Positions 12,214-15,342 of a stretch of 15,342 bases of DNA are shown here, one piece after another; position 1 is the first letter of the stretch; every line of letters starts with the position of its first letter. The notes beneath the pieces were generated by a model that saw only the letters and a program-made list of their open reading frames with translations, was not told where the DNA came from and searched no databases. Source of the stretch: CAYJNO01 sp044432885 (GTDB taxonomy: Bacteria; Bacillota_I; Bacilli_A; Erysipelotrichales; Erysipelotrichaceae); assembly GCA_044432885.1 (NCBI GenBank), contig JAWXUG010000022.1:1-15342 (forward strand), given 5' to 3'. The position numbers were made by a program, and so were the translations under genes.

Positions 12214-14184
12214 TTATTCTTTTTTCATTTCTAAGACCATATCGCGAAGTTCTGCTGCTCTTTCAAAATCTAGCACCTTTGCAGCTTCTTTCATTTCTTG
12301 TTGAAGACGAATAATCAATTCTTCTTTATCCTTCACTTTTAACTTCGATTCTTTCTTCATAAACTTACGCGCCATTTCTTTGGTTTCTTTGCCATGAATA
12401 GCTTCTTGAATTGATTTTTGAATCGTGGTAGGAATAATATCATGTTTTTGATTGTGTTGCATTTGAATCTCACGTCGACGATTGGTTTCATCAATGGCCA
12501 CTTGCATTGACTTAGTGATTTTGTCTGCATACATGATGACTCGACCTTCACTATTCCTCGCTGCCCTACCAATAATTTGAATAAGAGATCTTTGTGATCT
12601 TAAGAACCCTTCTTTATCTGCATCTAAAATTGCAATCAATGAAACTTCAGGAATATCTAGTCCTTCTCTTAGCAAGTTAATCCCTACTAAGACATCTATT
12701 TCTCCACGTCTTAAATCCAAGATTGTTTCAATACGCTCTAAAGTTTGTGTTTCATGGTGTAGATAAGCTACTTTAATATCCGCTTTTTGCAAATAACTTG
12801 TTAAGTCCTCGGCCATTTTTACGGTTAGAGTTGTGATTAAAACTCTTTGGTTTTTCGCAATATTTTGATGAATTTCTTCTAGTAAATCATCAATTTGTCC
12901 GCTAGTTTCTCTTACTTCAACGATTGGGTCTAATAAACCGGTAGGACGGATAATTTGCTCTACAATATCCCCATTTACAAGATCTAATTCATAGTCACCA
13001 GGAGTTGCTGAAACATAGATGACTTCATTGGTTATTTCTTTAAATTCTTCAAATCGAAGTGGACGATTATCCAAGGCGCTTGGTAGTCTAAAACCATAAT
13101 CTACCAATGTTTGTTTACGTGCACGATCACCATTATACATCCCTCTAATTTGTGGTATGGATACATGGGACTCATCAACTACCAATAAGTAATCATCTGG
13201 AAAATAATCAAATAAATTATAGGGTCTTTCACCAGATTTTCTTCCATCAATGTGTGATGAATAGTTTTCAATGCCAGGACATACCCCAAATTCACGCAAG
13301 GCTTCTAAATCATACCTACAACGTTGCTCAAGACGTTGTTTCTCTAATAATTTGTCTTCTTGTTCTAAAACTTGCAATCTATCTTCTAGTTCTTCTTCAA
13401 TTTCATTGGCAGCTCGAAAGATATCTTGCATATCACGGGCATAGCCTGTTGCTGGAAACACATTATATACCGTATATCCATGCAAGGTTTTTTTGGTAAT
13501 AGGATCAATCTCAGTAATACGCTCAATCTCATCATCAAACATTTCAATTCTCAGCAAAAAACTGTCCGTATGTCCAAGACTTACCTCAATGCTGTCACCT
13601 GTTACTTTAAAGGTTCCTCTTTTTTGTTCGGTGTCATTTCTTGTATATTGTCTTTTTACAAATTTCATCAATAATTCATTGCGATCAATACGCTCATTCA
13701 CACGCACTGTAAAAAACATATCCTTGTAATGTTCAGGGTTACTTGAAGCATAGATGCATGCTACACTGGCTACAATAATGGTATCTCTTCTTTCTAAAAC
13801 AGAATTAACTGCAGCCATTCTTAACATATCCAACTCATCATTGGTTGTTGCATTCTTTTCAATATACGTATCTGTTTTTGGCATATAAGCCTCAGGTTGA
13901 TAATAGTCAAAGTTAGATACGAAATACTCTACACGATTATGTGGGAAAAGTTCCTTAAACTCTGAATAAAGTTGTCCTGCTAATGTTTTATTATGCACAA
14001 AAACTAGGGTTGGTTTATTCACTTGTTCAATTACATTGGCAATCGTAAATGTTTTCCCCGTCCCTGTAGCCCCTAATAAAACTTGTGATTTTTGGTGTTG
14101 ATTTAACCCCTCTACAAGCCTTTGAATCGCTTGGGGTTGATCCCCTCTTGGTTTGAATTTAGACACCAATTCAAACTTAGTCAT
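12214..14184 (-). CDS. uvrB: Excinuclease ABC subunit B (UvrB)
   Basis: The 656-residue damage-verifying helicase of nucleotide excision repair, which receives DNA lesions from UvrA and positions UvrC. Walker A GATGTGKT lies at 38-45, the beta-hairpin that clamps DNA at about 88-116 (FDYYQPEAYMPKTDTYIEK), motif II DESH at 337-340, helicase motif VI QIIGRAAR at 536-543, and the C-terminal UVR motif at about 621-656 (FERAAELRDMV) that contacts UvrC. Length and motifs are complete, so it should be functional. ATG 14184 (MTKFELVSKF) is preceded by GAGG six bases upstream; a TTG four codons earlier overlaps that site and is rejected. The start overlaps the 3' end of the S41 protease gene by 8 bp. 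uvrA, often the next gene downstream in Bacillota, is replaced here by the PASTA gene. Confidence 0.99.
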   Translation of the reverse strand: MTKFELVSKFKPRGDQPQAIQRLVEGLNQHQKSQVLLGATGTGKTFTIANVIEQVNKPTLVFVHNKTLAGQLYSEFKELFPHNRVEYFVSNFDYYQPEAYMPKTDTYIEKNATTNDELDMLRMAAVNSVLERRDTIIVASVACIYASSNPEHYKDMFFTVRVNERIDRNELLMKFVKRQYTRNDTEQKRGTFKVTGDSIEVSLGHTDSFLLRIEMFDDEIERITEIDPITKKTLHGYTVYNVFPATGYARDMQDIFRAANEIEEELEDRLQVLEQEDKLLEKQRLEQRCRYDLEALREFGVCPGIENYSSHIDGRKSGERPYNLFDYFPDDYLLVVDESHVSIPQIRGMYNGDRARKQTLVDYGFRLPSALDNRPLRFEEFKEITNEVIYVSATPGDYELDLVNGDIVEQIIRPTGLLDPIVEVRETSGQIDDLLEEIHQNIAKNQRVLITTLTVKMAEDLTSYLQKADIKVAYLHHETQTLERIETILDLRRGEIDVLVGINLLREGLDIPEVSLIAILDADKEGFLRSQRSLIQIIGRAARNSEGRVIMYADKITKSMQVAIDETNRRREIQMQHNQKHDIIPTTIQKSIQEAIHGKETKEMARKFMKKESKLKVKDKEELIIRLQQEMKEAAKVLDFERAAELRDMVLEMKKE

Positions 14185-15342
14185 TAATAACCTCAATTGC
14201 TTTTTGTAGTTGAGGATCTAATGATGAATCTGTTGCCCATTGTTTTTGTGTTTCAGAAATCATTGCGTTATAAATCGTTTCATCTATCCCATCAACTAAC
14301 TCATAGCCTATATCATCGGCAAAAGCTTGTAATGCAGCCATGGTTGTTTCATCAAAATATCCATCTTTTCGCGTAATCTCATATCCTAAGAAATCTAGTG
14401 CTTCTTGGGCTACTAATACACCTGATGCAACTTCATCTAATTGAATTACTAACCCTTCTGTTAATGCTGGAATCCATAGTGATAATATCGTTGGAATATC
14501 GACTTCAATATCCGGTGTAATGCCTACTCCATCAATCCATACCCCATTTGGACTTGTCCAAATACCAGCGGTAAATTTAATTGCCGAACCATCTGCAAAA
14601 AACTGTGTTGTTTGTACAGTTCCTTTGCCATAGGTAGTTGATCCAACAACTGTTACGTTATCTAATTTTTCCATTAAGGCAAGGGTTAAGACTTCAGATG
14701 CACTTGCTGAACTTCCATTAACGATGATAACAATCTCATCATACCCTTCAATTTTACCACCTGTAGTCATATAAATTTCACTACTTCCATCACTATATTC
14801 TTCAATCATTGCTACTTCATCTTTATCTAAGAACAAACTTGCTACCTCAACTAATGAAGTTAAGTATCCCCCACCATTATCGCGTAAATCAATAATTAGC
14901 GAATCTGCACCCTGTTCTTTAAAGTTAATCATAAGCTTTTCAAGTTCACTGCCTGTCGTATCTCCAAAAGAGAGTATTTCAACATAGGCGCTATCTTCAT
15001 CCACCATGTAACCATAGGTATTACTGTCTACTGTTCCTCGAATGATTTCAATGTCTATCAATTCAGTTCCACGCGTAAACCCAATCACTACAGGGGTGCC
15101 TTCTTCTCCTTGAATAATCGCAACGACATCATCACTACTCATGCCTTCTACTGAAACACCTTCTACGTTAGTAATAATATCCCCTGCCATGACACCAGCA
15201 TTTTCAGCAGGCGAATCATTAAAAATCTTTGTAACAATAAAGGTTCCATCACAATCAATGTATTGCACACCAATCCCTACAAATCCTTTATTAATTGAGG
15301 TTTCAAAAGCAGTTAACTCCTCGCTTGACATATAGGTCGTAT
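14177..15342 (-). CDS. S41 carboxy-terminal processing peptidase, CtpA/CtpB-like (N-terminus cut by window)
   Basis: The frame stays open to the window edge; ATG 15331 is internal, because the codons before it (..TTY-MSSEELTAFE) match the family's Y-x-x-Y-[ML]-[ST]-x-E-E region. Numbering from that Met: PDZ domain about 15-88 (GVMAGDIITNVEGVSV), S41 protease core about 105-285 with catalytic S210 (NGSSASASE), K236 and Q240 (YGKGTVQ), then a peptidoglycan-binding-like domain about 303-358 (AQEALDFLGYEI...DGYFDETTMAALQAF). The Ser/Lys/Gln set is intact. The missing upstream part should hold a signal or membrane anchor. Such proteases trim extracytoplasmic substrates, for example cell-wall hydrolases or signalling proteins. 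The 3' end overlaps uvrB by 8 bp; an S41 gene close to uvrB is a familiar order in Bacillota. Confidence 0.95.
   Translation of the reverse strand, partial: TTYMSSEELTAFETSINKGFVGIGVQYIDCDGTFIVTKIFNDSPAENAGVMAGDIITNVEGVSVEGMSSDDVVAIIQGEEGTPVVIGFTRGTELIDIEIIRGTVDSNTYGYMVDEDSAYVEILSFGDTTGSELEKLMINFKEQGADSLIIDLRDNGGGYLTSLVEVASLFLDKDEVAMIEEYSDGSSEIYMTTGGKIEGYDEIVIIVNGSSASASEVLTLALMEKLDNVTVVGSTTYGKGTVQTTQFFADGSAIKFTAGIWTSPNGVWIDGVGITPDIEVDIPTILSLWIPALTEGLVIQLDEVASGVLVAQEALDFLGYEITRKDGYFDETTMAALQAFADDIGYELVDGIDETIYNAMISETQKQWATDSSLDPQLQKAIEVIND

Noticed and set aside
12357..12572. A 71-codon minus-strand frame inside uvrB
   Set aside because: It is an out-of-frame shadow of uvrB with low-complexity content.
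13152..13729. Three overlapping plus-strand open frames opposite uvrB
   Set aside because: They are antisense shadows of a strongly conserved gene, with no ribosome binding sites and no recognisable domains.
12214..14184. UvrB Walker A GATGTGKT as an unusual variant
   Set aside because: This wording is common among Bacillota UvrB proteins and keeps the essential GKT.
1..15342. TGA read as tryptophan (Mollicutes-type code)
   Set aside because: TGA ends the Lrp-type regulator and the WYL fragment at sensible places, and Trp codons inside the conserved proteins are TGG.

Overview
The window looks like a chromosomal segment of a low-G+C Gram-positive bacterium (Bacillota). It is AT-rich, most genes have strong AGGAGG-type ribosome binding sites, and the terminators are short hairpins with T-tracts. 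Surface proteins are anchored by a lipobox or a single N-terminal membrane segment, and an S41 peptidase is coupled to uvrB. TGA is a real stop (for example 1267-1269), so this is not a TGA=Trp mollicute. An Erysipelotrichia-like gut lineage would fit the GH25, PASTA and LamG-Ig-GH43 set, but that is inference.

Layout. 1-3143: the tail of a WYL-type regulator (+), then a minus-strand aminotransferase/Lrp-type regulator pair resembling Bacillus alaT/alaR, a membrane-anchored GH25 muramidase and an unrecognised small membrane protein. 3144-4482: a small accessory island on the plus strand. It holds a decayed copy of the promoter and first ~39 codons of a DUF952 gene, then a Phd/YefM-ParE/RelE toxin-antitoxin pair, then the intact DUF952 gene. 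4543-9038 (-): a MacB-like ABC exporter (ATPase plus a single FtsX-type permease) and, upstream with its own terminator, a large LamG/Ig-like/GH43 lipoprotein. 9180-10547 (+): a seven-helix membrane protein resembling the membrane half of GdpD phosphodiesterases but without the catalytic motifs. 10573-15342 (-): a PASTA-repeat protein with no kinase domain, uvrB, and an S41 carboxy-terminal processing protease cut by the window edge.

The gene content is mostly envelope housekeeping (muramidase, PASTA protein, S41 protease with a peptidoglycan-binding domain, MacB-like exporter, GH43 lipoprotein) plus DNA repair and amino-acid transamination. The most unusual structure is the toxin-antitoxin module lying between two ~200-bp imperfect direct copies of the DUF952 5' region. 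This looks like an insertion that displaced, and rebuilt, the start of the DUF952 gene. Secondary points are paired C-x6-C cysteines in two PASTA-like repeats and the catalytically empty GdpD-like protein. I found no RNA genes, CRISPR arrays, IS elements or riboswitches. Several starts were set from ribosome binding sites (Lrp 1755, permease 6838, PASTA 12123, uvrB 14184, antitoxin 3488, toxin 3735).
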